Positions 1 through 7,413 of a stretch of 64,000 nucleotides of DNA are shown here, piece after piece; positions within the stretch are counted from its first letter, which is position 1; every line of letters starts with the position of its first letter. The notes beneath the pieces are model-generated. The model saw only the letters and a program-made list of their open reading frames with translations. It had not been told where the DNA came from and did not search any database. Position numbers and translations under genes: made by a program. The stretch is from Bradyrhizobium sp. sBnM-33 (GTDB taxonomy: Bacteria; Pseudomonadota; Alphaproteobacteria; Rhizobiales; Xanthobacteraceae). The stretch spans positions 8,913,001 to 8,977,000 of the forward strand of contig NZ_CP136624.1 of the NCBI RefSeq assembly GCF_032917945.1, read 5' to 3'.

Positions 1-1
1 C

Positions 2-1267
2 GATATTGTGCGCGGCGCCTTCGACCACGACGATGGCGTCATCCACCACGATGCCGATCGCGAGCACGATCGCAAATAGGGTCGAGATATTGACGGTGAA
101 GCCCAGCGCTGCCATCGCAGCAAAGGCGCCGATGATCGTCACCGGCACCGTGGTCGCGGGCACCAGCATCGCGCGCCAGTCCTGCAGGAAGATCAGGATC
201 ACGACCAGGACGAGAAGACCGGCCTCGATCAGCGTCTTATAGACCTCATTGATCGATTCCGAGACGAATTTGGTGGTGTCGAACGGCGTGTCGTAGGTCA
301 CGTCCTGCGGAAACGCCTTCGCCAACTCCTGCATCTTCTTCTCAACGGCACGCTGGACCTCGAGCGCGTTGGCGCCGGGCGACTGGAATACGCCGATGCC
401 GGTGGCCGGCTTGTTGTTGAGCGAGAACGCCTGGCTGTAGGTCTGGGCGCCGAGTTCGACCCAGCCGACGTCACGCACACGGGTGACGTCGCCGCTGGTA
501 CCGGTCTTGACGATCACATTCTCGAACTCGCTGGTGTCGTCGAGCCGCCCGCTGACGTTCAACGTATACTGAAACGCCTGCCCTGCAGGCGCCGGCGGCG
601 CGCCGACCTGCCCGGCCGTGACCTGCTGGCTCTGCTGCTGGATCGCCGAGATCACGTCCTGCGGCATCAGGTTGCGCGCCTGCAGCTTGTTCGGATCGAG
701 CCAGACCCGCATCGAATATTGCCCGGCGCCGAACACGGTCACGTTGCCGACGCCGGGCAAACGCGACAGCTCGTCGCGAATGTTGATGGTGGCGTAATTG
801 CTCAGGAACAGGCTGTCATAGGTCGCTTTTGGCGATGTCAGCGTCACGAACAGCAGGATCGCCGTCGACCTCTTCTGCACGGTGACGCCCTGGCTCTGCA
901 CCGATTGCGGCAGCTGCGACAGCGCGCTCGAGACCCGGTTCTGCACCAGCACCTGCGCGAAGTTGAGGTCGGTGCCGATCTTGAAAGTGACTGTCAGCGA
1001 ATAGGAGCCGTCGGCGCCGCTGTAGGACTGCATGTACAGCATGTCCTCGACGCCGTTGACCTGCTGCTCGATCGGCAGCGCCACCGTATCGATCACGGTT
1101 TTCGCGCTGGCGCCGGGATAACGCGTGGTGACCTGCACCGTTGGCGGCACGACATCTGGGTATTGCGCAACCGCGAGCCGGAACAGGCAGACGCCGCCGA
1201 TCAGGACCATCAGGATCGCGATCACGTTGGAAAGAACGGGCCGTTCGATGAAAAACTTTGAAATCAT
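2..1267 (-). CDS. RND multidrug efflux permease, HAE1/AcrB family (partial, N-terminal 422 residues)
   Basis: Inner-membrane proton-driven efflux pump of the AcrB/MexB type, exporting drugs and hydrophobic compounds with an adaptor and an outer-membrane channel. The reading frame opens with an ATG at 1267 and runs off the left edge, so only the N-terminal part is visible. The protein starts MISKFFIERPVLSNVIAILM, the usual first membrane helix of the family. Near the edge it reads GIVVDDAIVVVE, with the paired aspartates at residues 409-410. These match the proton-relay pair of transmembrane helix 4 in AcrB. The adaptor gene ends 9 bp upstream, so the two form an operon. The C-terminal half is outside the window. 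Confidence 0.95.
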   Translation of the reverse strand, partial: MISKFFIERPVLSNVIAILMVLIGGVCLFRLAVAQYPDVVPPTVQVTTRYPGASAKTVIDTVALPIEQQVNGVEDMLYMQSYSGADGSYSLTVTFKIGTDLNFAQVLVQNRVSSALSQLPQSVQSQGVTVQKRSTAILLFVTLTSPKATYDSLFLSNYATINIRDELSRLPGVGNVTVFGAGQYSMRVWLDPNKLQARNLMPQDVISAIQQQSQQVTAGQVGAPPAPAGQAFQYTLNVSGRLDDTSEFENVIVKTGTSGDVTRVRDVGWVELGAQTYSQAFSLNNKPATGIGVFQSPGANALEVQRAVEKKMQELAKAFPQDVTYDTPFDTTKFVSESINEVYKTLIEAGLLVLVVILIFLQDWRAMLVPATTVPVTIIGAFAAMAALGFTVNISTLFAIVLAIGIVVDDAIVVVEGAAHNI

Positions 1268-1276
1268 GGCCGGCTC

Positions 1277-2479
1277 CTACTTGGCCGACGCCGGCTGCGC
1301 TTCGACCGTTTTCAGTTGCGGGTCGACCTTCTGGCCGGGGATCGCACGCAACAGTCCGGCGGTAATCACGCGGTCGTCGGGCTTGAGGCCTTCCTCGATG
1401 ACGCGCAGCTCCCCTTCCAGCGGTCCGACGCGCACCTTGCGCTGCTCGACGACATTTTCGCCGTTCACGACCAGCACATAGCGACCGGCCTGATCGCTGC
1501 CGAGCGCGACGTCAGGCACGAGCAGCGCGTTCTGCACCTGGTCCAAAGGCACGCGAATGCGGACGAAGAATCCCGGCAACAGGGCACGGTCCGCATTGGG
1601 CAGCACGCCGCGCACCGGAAGCGTACCGGTCGACTGGTTCAGCGTCGTGGCGGCATAGTCGAGCTTGCCCTTGTGCGGAAAACCGGTTTCGGTTTGTAGG
1701 CCCACCTCGATCGGCAGCTGCCTAATATCATCAGGCGTCATCCCGCGACGGCGCGCTTCCTCGCGAATCCGCAGCACGTCCTGTTCGTTGACGTTGAAAT
1801 TCACATAGATTGGGTCGAGCGCCACGATGGTGGCGAGTTGCGTCGGCGACGAGGCGCCGACCAGTTCGCCGACCGATACGAGGTGCGCGCTGACGACGCC
1901 GTCGAATGGCGCGACCACATTGGTGTAACCGTAATTGACCGCCGCGATCTTGGTATTGACCTGGGCCTGCAGCAGGTTCGCCTGCGCGTTGTCGCGGTTA
2001 GAGGTGGAAGTATCCAGCGTGGCCTGCGAAACGGCTTGTCGCTGGACCAATTCCTGCTGACGCTTGAAGTCCGCCTCGGCCTGCCGCAGCGATGCCTGCG
2101 CGCCGGTTTCAGCCGCCTGCGCCTGTTCGAGCTTCAGCTTGTAAGTTTCAGGCTCGATCGTGAACAGGGATGTGCCTTCTTTGACGTAGGCGCCGTCCGT
2201 GTAGTTGATCGATTGCAGAAAGCCCTGCACGCGCGCAACCAGATCGACATTCTTGATCGCGGCCGTATTTCCTGTCGCTTCCAGATAGCGCGTGAAGGGC
2301 CGCTGCACTGGCGCCGCGACTTCGACCTTCGGCGGCGGCGGCGGGACAAAAGTATTTTGTTCGCAGGCACTTAAGATAGCCATCGCCGCGATTGCGAAAG
2401 CTGCACGGCAGGCAGCGGTGCCTCTTTGTGCGACCGTGCCGTGTGATCTCAAGCGTGCAGGCGAACGCGAAGCCTTCAT
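1277..2479 (-). CDS. RND efflux periplasmic adaptor (MFP/AcrA family) lipoprotein
   Basis: Periplasmic membrane-fusion subunit that links the RND permease to an outer-membrane channel; 400 residues, normal for AcrA/MexA. The N-terminus carries a signal segment ending in a lipobox (LSAC, Cys at about residue 39), so it is probably a lipoprotein anchored in the inner membrane. The lipoyl-like region (around TGNTAAIKNVDLVARVQGF), a long coiled-coil hairpin rich in Gln and Ala, and the beta-barrel region (VSVGELVGASSPTQLATIV) follow in the expected order. It lies directly upstream of the permease. No outer-membrane TolC-type gene is visible in the window. Confidence 0.93.
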   Translation of the reverse strand: MKASRSPARLRSHGTVAQRGTAACRAAFAIAAMAILSACEQNTFVPPPPPKVEVAAPVQRPFTRYLEATGNTAAIKNVDLVARVQGFLQSINYTDGAYVKEGTSLFTIEPETYKLKLEQAQAAETGAQASLRQAEADFKRQQELVQRQAVSQATLDTSTSNRDNAQANLLQAQVNTKIAAVNYGYTNVVAPFDGVVSAHLVSVGELVGASSPTQLATIVALDPIYVNFNVNEQDVLRIREEARRRGMTPDDIRQLPIEVGLQTETGFPHKGKLDYAATTLNQSTGTLPVRGVLPNADRALLPGFFVRIRVPLDQVQNALLVPDVALGSDQAGRYVLVVNGENVVEQRKVRVGPLEGELRVIEEGLKPDDRVITAGLLRAIPGQKVDPQLKTVEAQPASAK

Positions 2480-2679
2480 TTTTGGAGCCCCAATAGGTTT
2501 TGTTCTAGAAAGGCTTTATTCAGAAAACGGCATTCCGCCATCCCATGAAAATAGCAACAATCCGCTTGCGGCGGAACCGGAAAGCGAAAACGATGTGTCC
2601 TGATTTTTTCTGAAGGCGTATTCAAGATTTCACGTCGGTTGAAGCGGCGGCTCCCGGCGACGACAAAGGATTTATTCAA

Positions 2680-3063
2680 ATGATCAATACGTTGACGCGT
2701 GCGCGAAAGCTATGCCTGGAAAAGAACAAGGCAAAACTCTCGGCCGGTTGCGAGAAGGCCGTCGCTACTGCGAGTGGCGGGGCCGCAGCAACACCTGCAG
2801 CGGGCGCGGCTCCCGCGGCCGTGGCGCCTGCAGCCGCTGGCGCCGCACCGGTCGCTGCAGCAGCGCCGACAGCGATCGTGCTGCGGCCGATGCGGCCTCG
2901 CGAAGAACTGTTCGTGCTGCGGTCGACCCGCGGTGCCGACGTCCGTTCGATTTGCGGCGGCGTGCCCGCTGGCGGTGGCCGCATCGTGCAGTGTCTTGCG
3001 ACCAACGCTGCCCAGCTTTCGCCGGCCTGCAAGGACGTGCTGTCGCAGTTCGCGGCACGCTAA
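2680..3063 (+). CDS. Cysteine-rich-repeat protein, apparently lacking its N-terminal export region
   Basis: 127 residues with two partial cysteine repeats: LCLEKNKAKLSAGCEKAV at residues 11-28 and IVQCLATNAAQLSPACKDVL near the C-terminus. They are separated by an Ala/Pro-rich linker of about 40 residues and a segment with ICGGVPAGGGR. This is the pattern of periplasmic Cys-rich repeat proteins in which each repeat reads C..CxGVxPGGGRI..CL......LS..C. Unlike the usual family members there is no signal peptide, and the first repeat begins half-way. An in-frame stop lies at 2611-2613 and there is an AAAGGA element about 11 bp before the ATG. Function unknown; it may be a truncated paralogue. Confidence 0.55.
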   Translation: MINTLTRARKLCLEKNKAKLSAGCEKAVATASGGAAATPAAGAAPAAVAPAAAGAAPVAAAAPTAIVLRPMRPREELFVLRSTRGADVRSICGGVPAGGGRIVQCLATNAAQLSPACKDVLSQFAAR

Positions 3064-3287
3064 ATGCTGCGGCGATCTTCCATTGCAGCCGAGCCTATCG
3101 CCTCTTCGGTCGAAAGCCGGCTTCAAACCTGAAACACCTGATGGCGCGACAGGTACCGGTTCGTGCGCTAACCTACAGGTAGAGCCTGCAACCCGGTCCT
3201 GATGCCATCAGGATCGGGCCCGCAGACCGGTTCCGGCGATATTTCCTCTAGCGCAAACTTACGGCGCGGATTAGTCTCCACCCAAAT

Positions 3288-3305
3288 TAGTAAGTATACT
3301 GTCGA
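3288..3305. promoter_or_regulatory. Candidate MarR operator overlapping the -10 box of the monooxygenase/ligase operon
   Basis: The sequence TAGTAAGTATACTGTCGA centres on the perfect palindrome AGTATACT. Its TATACT at 3295-3300 can serve as a -10 box. The transcript would start near 3307, just before the GGGAGGA ribosome site (3308-3314) and the GTG start at 3319. A near-identical element lies before the gentisate dioxygenase gene at 7366-7383. The -35 region here is weak. Confidence 0.6.
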
Positions 3306-3318
3306 TTGGGAGGAAGAC

Positions 3319-4458
3319 GTGCGTATCGCCGTCATTGGCGGAGGTCCCGGCGGCCTTTATTTCGCCTATCTCTGGAAGCGCCGTCACCCGGACGCACATA
3401 TCGATCTGTTCGAACAGAACCCCGAAGGCGCGACTTGGGGGTTTGGCGTGGTGTTCTCCGAACAGGCGCTGGAATTTTTGCGCGCCGACGACCCCGAGAC
3501 GGTCGACGCCATCACGCCGCGGATGGAGAGCTGGAAGAACATCACGCTCAATTTGCGTGGTGAGAGCGTCGAGATCGACGGAGTCGGCTTCTCCTCGATC
3601 GGCCGGCTCGAACTGCTCACCATCCTGCAGCAGCGGGTGCGCGGGGCAGGCGTGACGGCGCGATACGAGACCACGATCCAGTCGATCGACGAACTCGGCG
3701 GATACGACCTGATCGTCGCCGCCGACGGACTGAATTCGCTGGTGCGCCGCGGTTTCGAGAAGGAATTCGGCGCCGCGGTTTCGCACTCGACCAACAAATT
3801 CGCCTGGTACGGCACCAGCAAACGTTTTGCCACGCTGTCGCAGACGTTTGTGAAGACCGATCTGGGATTCTTCAACGCGCATCACTACCGCTATTCACCC
3901 GCCATGAGCACGTTCCTGGTCGAGTGTGACGCGGCGACCTGGCAGGCCTATGGCTTCGAGCACAAGACGATCGAACAGTCGCAGGCGATCTGCGAGGAGA
4001 TTTTTGCCGATACCCTCGACGGCCATCCGCTGGTCTCGAACAAATCGGTGTGGCGCAATTTTCCGTGGATCTGGAACGAGAATTGGTCGCACCGCAACAT
4101 GGTGCTGATCGGCGACGCCCTGCACACCGCGCATTTCTCGATCGGCTCGGGCACCCGGCTCGCGATCGAAGACGCGATCGCGCTTACCAAAGCTCTGGAG
4201 GCGGAAAACGATCTTCCCGCGGGCCTCGCCCGCTACCAGGCCGAACGCAAGCCGATCGTGCAGAAGCTGGTGACGGCGGCGCGCACCAGCGCTGACTGGT
4301 ACGAACGCTTCCCTGAACACATGAAGCTCGACCTGATGGATTTTGCCTACAGCTACATCACCCGCTCCGGGCGTATCGCCGACGCGCGGTTGCGCGCGAT
4401 GTCACCGGAATTCATGAGGCGTTACGAGGCAGCGAAGAAAATCGGGAGCCAGGCATGA
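3319..4458 (+). CDS. FAD-dependent aryl-CoA monooxygenase (salicylyl-CoA 5-hydroxylase / anthraniloyl-CoA monooxygenase type)
   Basis: Class A flavoprotein hydroxylase, 379 residues from a GTG start. The start was chosen because GGGAGGA lies 5 bp upstream and a promoter-like operator lies at 3288-3305, upstream of it. The ATG at 3202 would lie before that promoter. Seen: the Rossmann motif GGGPGG at residues 7-12, the DG motif (YDLIVAADGLNS) and the GD motif (VLIGDALHTAHFSIGSGTR). The enzyme resembles the hydroxylase half of 2-aminobenzoyl-CoA monooxygenase/reductase and salicylyl-CoA 5-hydroxylase; no OYE-like reductase half is fused to it. It overlaps the aryl-CoA ligase start by an ATGA. 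With gentisate dioxygenase nearby, 5-hydroxylation of salicylyl-CoA is the favoured inference; the substrate is not proven. Confidence 0.8.
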   Translation: MRIAVIGGGPGGLYFAYLWKRRHPDAHIDLFEQNPEGATWGFGVVFSEQALEFLRADDPETVDAITPRMESWKNITLNLRGESVEIDGVGFSSIGRLELLTILQQRVRGAGVTARYETTIQSIDELGGYDLIVAADGLNSLVRRGFEKEFGAAVSHSTNKFAWYGTSKRFATLSQTFVKTDLGFFNAHHYRYSPAMSTFLVECDAATWQAYGFEHKTIEQSQAICEEIFADTLDGHPLVSNKSVWRNFPWIWNENWSHRNMVLIGDALHTAHFSIGSGTRLAIEDAIALTKALEAENDLPAGLARYQAERKPIVQKLVTAARTSADWYERFPEHMKLDLMDFAYSYITRSGRIADARLRAMSPEFMRRYEAAKKIGSQA

Positions 4459-6068
4459 CGTCAGAAATTTCCGATCTGGTCCCCCGTGACAATCCCGGCG
4501 CGCGCGAGATCGGCTTTGCGATTCCGGAGCGCTATAATGCGAGCCGCATCCTGTTCGATAATCTCGCGGCCGGTCGCGGCGACCGGATGGCGCTGACCGC
4601 CCCCGGCGGCACGCGCACTTATGCTGAACTCTGCGCCGAGGCCGCGCAATGGGGCCACGGCTTTCAGTCGCTAGGCTTAAAGCGCGGCGACCGCATCCTG
4701 ATGTTCCTCGACGACACGCCGGCCTACCCGGCGGCGTTCTTCGGCGCGGTGCGCTCAGGCTTCGTGCCGCTGTTGATCAATACGCTGACGCCGCCGGACC
4801 TCTTGCAGTTCTATCTCTCGGACGCCGGCGCAGCGGTAGCGGTCGCGGAGGCCGAGTTTACGTCGCGGTTCAACGCGGAGGCCTGCAAGGATACGCCGCT
4901 GCAAACCCTTGTTGTCGTCAATGGCGCAACGGGCGAACACGCCGTGCCGAACAGTGTCGACGCGGCGAAGTGGCTGCAAGGCTTCGCCACCGATCTTCCG
5001 GAAGCCGACACGCACCGCGACGAGATGGCGTTCTGGATGTATTCATCCGGCTCGACCGGCCGCCCCAAGGGCATCGTGCATCTGCAGCACGACATGGCCT
5101 ATAGCGAGCAGGCGTTTGCCCGCAGCGTACTCAAGCTGACAACCGACGACATCTGTTTCTCCGTACCGAAGATTTTCTTCGCCTACGGTTTCGGCAACGC
5201 CATCACCTTCCCGTTCTCGGTCGGCGCGGCGACGCTGCTGCTGCCGGGACAACCGAAGCCGGCCACGATCTTCGCGGCGATCGAAAAATACCGGCCCACC
5301 GTGTTCTATGGATTGCCGACGCTCTACACCTCGCTGACCACTGCCGAGGGTGCGGCCGCCACCGATTTCTCGTCACTGCGGATGGCGCTTTCGGCCGCCG
5401 AAGTCTTGTCGGCGGAAGTGTTCAACGGCTGGAAAAAGCTGACCGGGCTCGAGATCATCGAAGGGCTCGGCTCGACGGAAGTCCTGCACATCTACCTCTC
5501 TAATCTTCCCGAGAAGAAGAAGCTCGGCGCCGCCGGCTTGCGCGTGCCCGGCTATGAACTCCTGCTCAGGGACAAGGACGGCCGCGAGGTCGCCGACAAC
5601 GAGGAAGGCATCTTGTGGGTACGCGGCGATTCCAACACGCCGCTGTACTGGAACCGGCCGGACAAGTCCGCCGAGACCATTCGCGAGGGCGGCTGGATCT
5701 ACACCGGCGACCGTTTCATGCGCGATGCCGACGGCTTCCACTTCTTCCGCGGTCGCGCCGACGACCTGGTCAAGATTTCAGGACAATGGGTCTACCCGCT
5801 CGAGGTCGAGCTCTGCCTTGCCGAACACCCCGACATCAGGGAATGCGCCGTGTTCGCCGCCGAACTCCCGGACCGGCGCATGACGCTGAAGGCGGTGGTG
5901 GTGATGAACAAGGGCGAGTTCGACACCAATGATGCTACGAGAAAGCTGCAGGATTACGTCAAGGCAAAGCTATTGCCTTACAAATATCCGCGCGAGATCA
6001 GGTTCATTGCGGAACTGCCCAAGACCGGCACGGGCAAGATCGACCGACAAGCGTTGATGAAGATGTAG
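4455..6068 (+). CDS. Aryl-CoA ligase (benzoate/2-aminobenzoate/salicylate-CoA ligase family)
   Basis: Adenylate-forming enzyme of 537 residues that activates an aromatic acid with ATP and CoA. The P-loop-like motif YSSGSTGRPKG is at about residues 196-206, and GWIYTGDRF and the hinge region follow. The C-terminal catalytic-lysine motif PKTGTGKIDRQ is near residue 525. The overall sequence matches the benzoate-CoA ligase family. Translation is coupled to the upstream monooxygenase through an ATGA overlap, so the product of this enzyme is probably the substrate of that hydroxylase. Which acid is used (salicylate, anthranilate, benzoate or a relative) cannot be read from the sequence. Confidence 0.88.
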   Translation: MTSEISDLVPRDNPGAREIGFAIPERYNASRILFDNLAAGRGDRMALTAPGGTRTYAELCAEAAQWGHGFQSLGLKRGDRILMFLDDTPAYPAAFFGAVRSGFVPLLINTLTPPDLLQFYLSDAGAAVAVAEAEFTSRFNAEACKDTPLQTLVVVNGATGEHAVPNSVDAAKWLQGFATDLPEADTHRDEMAFWMYSSGSTGRPKGIVHLQHDMAYSEQAFARSVLKLTTDDICFSVPKIFFAYGFGNAITFPFSVGAATLLLPGQPKPATIFAAIEKYRPTVFYGLPTLYTSLTTAEGAAATDFSSLRMALSAAEVLSAEVFNGWKKLTGLEIIEGLGSTEVLHIYLSNLPEKKKLGAAGLRVPGYELLLRDKDGREVADNEEGILWVRGDSNTPLYWNRPDKSAETIREGGWIYTGDRFMRDADGFHFFRGRADDLVKISGQWVYPLEVELCLAEHPDIRECAVFAAELPDRRMTLKAVVVMNKGEFDTNDATRKLQDYVKAKLLPYKYPREIRFIAELPKTGTGKIDRQALMKM

Positions 6069-6075
6069 CCCCACC

Positions 6076-6153
6076 CGTCATTGCGAGCGAAGCGAAGCAA
6101 TCCATCCCTCCGCTTGTGATGCTATGGATTGCTTCGCTGCGCTCGCAATGACG
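6076..6153. repeat. Dispersed palindromic repeat, family 1 (copy A)
   Basis: Imperfect palindrome with left arm CGTCATTGCGAGCGAAGCG and a right arm ending GCTCGCAATGACG. It sits between convergent genes (ligase and MarR) and can fold on either strand, so it may act as a two-way terminator. Other copies lie at 8477, 32170, 38338 and 48722. Confidence 0.85.
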
Positions 6154-6176
6154 ACTGCTCCATCTCCACACGCCCC

Positions 6177-6686
6177 TCACTCCGCCTTTCCCAAATGCTC
6201 CAGCGCGTCTTCCGCGCGCAGCGGCACGCGCGAGGCCTCGTTGTTGAGATCGACCAGTTGCGTCAGGAGCGTCAGCAGGGTCTTGCGGTCAGCCGGCTTC
6301 AGCGGCTGCAGCATCCTTAACTGCGCGCGCTCCACCGACGGCATGATGTCGCGCAGCACGGCTGCGCCCGATTTCGAGAGATAGAGCAGCTTGACGCGCT
6401 TGTCCTCGCGCGATGGCTTGCGCTCGATCAGCGCCTTGCTCTCCAGCCGCTCGATCACGTTGCCCAGGGTCGAGCGGTCGAAGGCGATCACCGCCGACAG
6501 CCGCGTGGCGTCAATGCCTGGATGGGTGTGGATCGCCACCAGCGCCGCATATTGCACCGGCGTCAGGTCGAACGCGCTGCACTCCTCGACGAAGATCGAG
6601 ACCGCGATCTGCTGCATCCGCCGGAACAGATAACCAGGCGCGGTATAGACCGCGTCCATGGTGATGGGCGAGGGTTTACTCGGCAT
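6177..6686 (-). CDS. MarR-family regulator of the aryl-CoA/gentisate cluster
   Basis: Winged-helix repressor of about 169 residues; such proteins bind palindromic DNA as dimers and often release it on binding an aromatic ligand or its CoA ester. The recognition region TRLSAVIAFDRSTLGNVIERLESKALIER and the wing residues PSREDKR are clear. An upstream ATG at 6710 would add eight residues. The ATG at 6686 is preferred because it starts MPSKPSPITMDAVYTAPGY and overlaps the isomerase stop by 11 bp. It shares an operon with the isomerase and is divergent from gentisate dioxygenase. Likely targets are the two matching palindromes at 3288 and 7366. It resembles the BadR type of Rhodopseudomonas; that is inference. 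Confidence 0.88.
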   Translation of the reverse strand: MPSKPSPITMDAVYTAPGYLFRRMQQIAVSIFVEECSAFDLTPVQYAALVAIHTHPGIDATRLSAVIAFDRSTLGNVIERLESKALIERKPSREDKRVKLLYLSKSGAAVLRDIMPSVERAQLRMLQPLKPADRKTLLTLLTQLVDLNNEASRVPLRAEDALEHLGKAE

Positions 6687-7308
6687 CGGGCTGCCTGTCC
6701 GGTGCGGCATCAGTGAATGCCTTCATTTGCTTTGCCGCAGCCTCGGCCTCGAGCAGGCGGGAAAAGGCCGAAACCTCGACGCCGAAGCGCCGCGCATTGG
6801 CAAGCTGCGGCACCAAGCAGAGATCGGCAACCGTCGGCGCGTCGCCGAAGCAGAACGGCCCCTTCTCGCCCTTGATCAGGGTCTCACAGGCGGCAAGACC
6901 TTCGCGGTTGGCCCAGGCCGCCCACTCCGTCACCTTCTCTTCCGGCAGGCCGAGCTGACGCAGCCGGGCCAGCACCTTCAGATTCTGCACCGGATGGATG
7001 TCGCAGGCGATGGCCAGCGCAAAGGCGCGCACTTTTGCGCGGCGCAGCGGATCCTTTGGCAATAGCGGCGGGTTGGGATGAGTCTCGTCGAGCCACTCGA
7101 TGATGGCAAGCGACTGGGTCAGCACCGCGCCGGTATCGCCCTCCAGCGTCGGCACCAGCCCCTGCGGGTTGAGCGCGAGATAGTCCGGCGCAATCTGTTC
7201 GCCCTTGCGAAGGTGATGCGGCAGGTGCTCTGCCGTGAGCCCCTTGAGGTTGAGCGCGATCCTGACGCGGTATGCCGCGCTGCTGCGGAAATAGCCATGC
7301 AGCTTCAT
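6676..7308 (-). CDS. maiA: Maleylpyruvate/maleylacetoacetate isomerase (zeta-class GST)
   Basis: 210-residue zeta-class glutathione transferase that catalyses cis-trans isomerisation of maleylpyruvate (gentisate pathway) or maleylacetoacetate (homogentisate pathway). The glutathione-site motif is at residues 9-22 (SSAAYRVRIALNLKG; family form SSxSxRVRIALNLK), followed by LNPQGLVPTLE and SLAIIEWLDETHP. The first serine pair is kept, and the third position is Ala rather than Cys or Ser. The gene is divergent from gentisate dioxygenase across a 105 bp gap that carries the shared operator, so maleylpyruvate is the likely substrate here. The symbol follows the family; a maleylpyruvate role would argue for a different name. 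Confidence 0.85.
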   Translation of the reverse strand: MKLHGYFRSSAAYRVRIALNLKGLTAEHLPHHLRKGEQIAPDYLALNPQGLVPTLEGDTGAVLTQSLAIIEWLDETHPNPPLLPKDPLRRAKVRAFALAIACDIHPVQNLKVLARLRQLGLPEEKVTEWAAWANREGLAACETLIKGEKGPFCFGDAPTVADLCLVPQLANARRFGVEVSAFSRLLEAEAAAKQMKAFTDAAPDRQPDAE

Positions 7309-7350
7309 CGGAACCTCCCTGATTCTTCCGGCCTGTTCGGGTTTACCACA

Positions 7351-7378
7351 TTGACGCTACCGATATTGTAAGTATACT
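7351..7378 (+). promoter_or_regulatory. Sigma-70-like promoter of gentisate dioxygenase
   Basis: TTGACG at 7351-7356 and TATACT at 7373-7378 are separated by 16 bp, close to the consensus. The -10 box lies inside the palindrome at 7366-7383, so a bound repressor would block polymerase directly. The gene starts at 7414. Confidence 0.7.
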
Positions 7379-7383
7379 GTCAA
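7366..7383. promoter_or_regulatory. Candidate MarR operator, gentisate arm
   Basis: TTGTAAGTATACTGTCAA is an imperfect palindrome of the form TTGnnAGTATACTnnCAA. It shares the 14-base core GTAAGTATACTGTC with the site at 3288-3305. It lies between the divergent isomerase-MarR and dioxygenase genes. Confidence 0.7.
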
Positions 7384-7413
7384 TCTACGATAAGAGATGA
7401 CGGGAGGCTTGCC

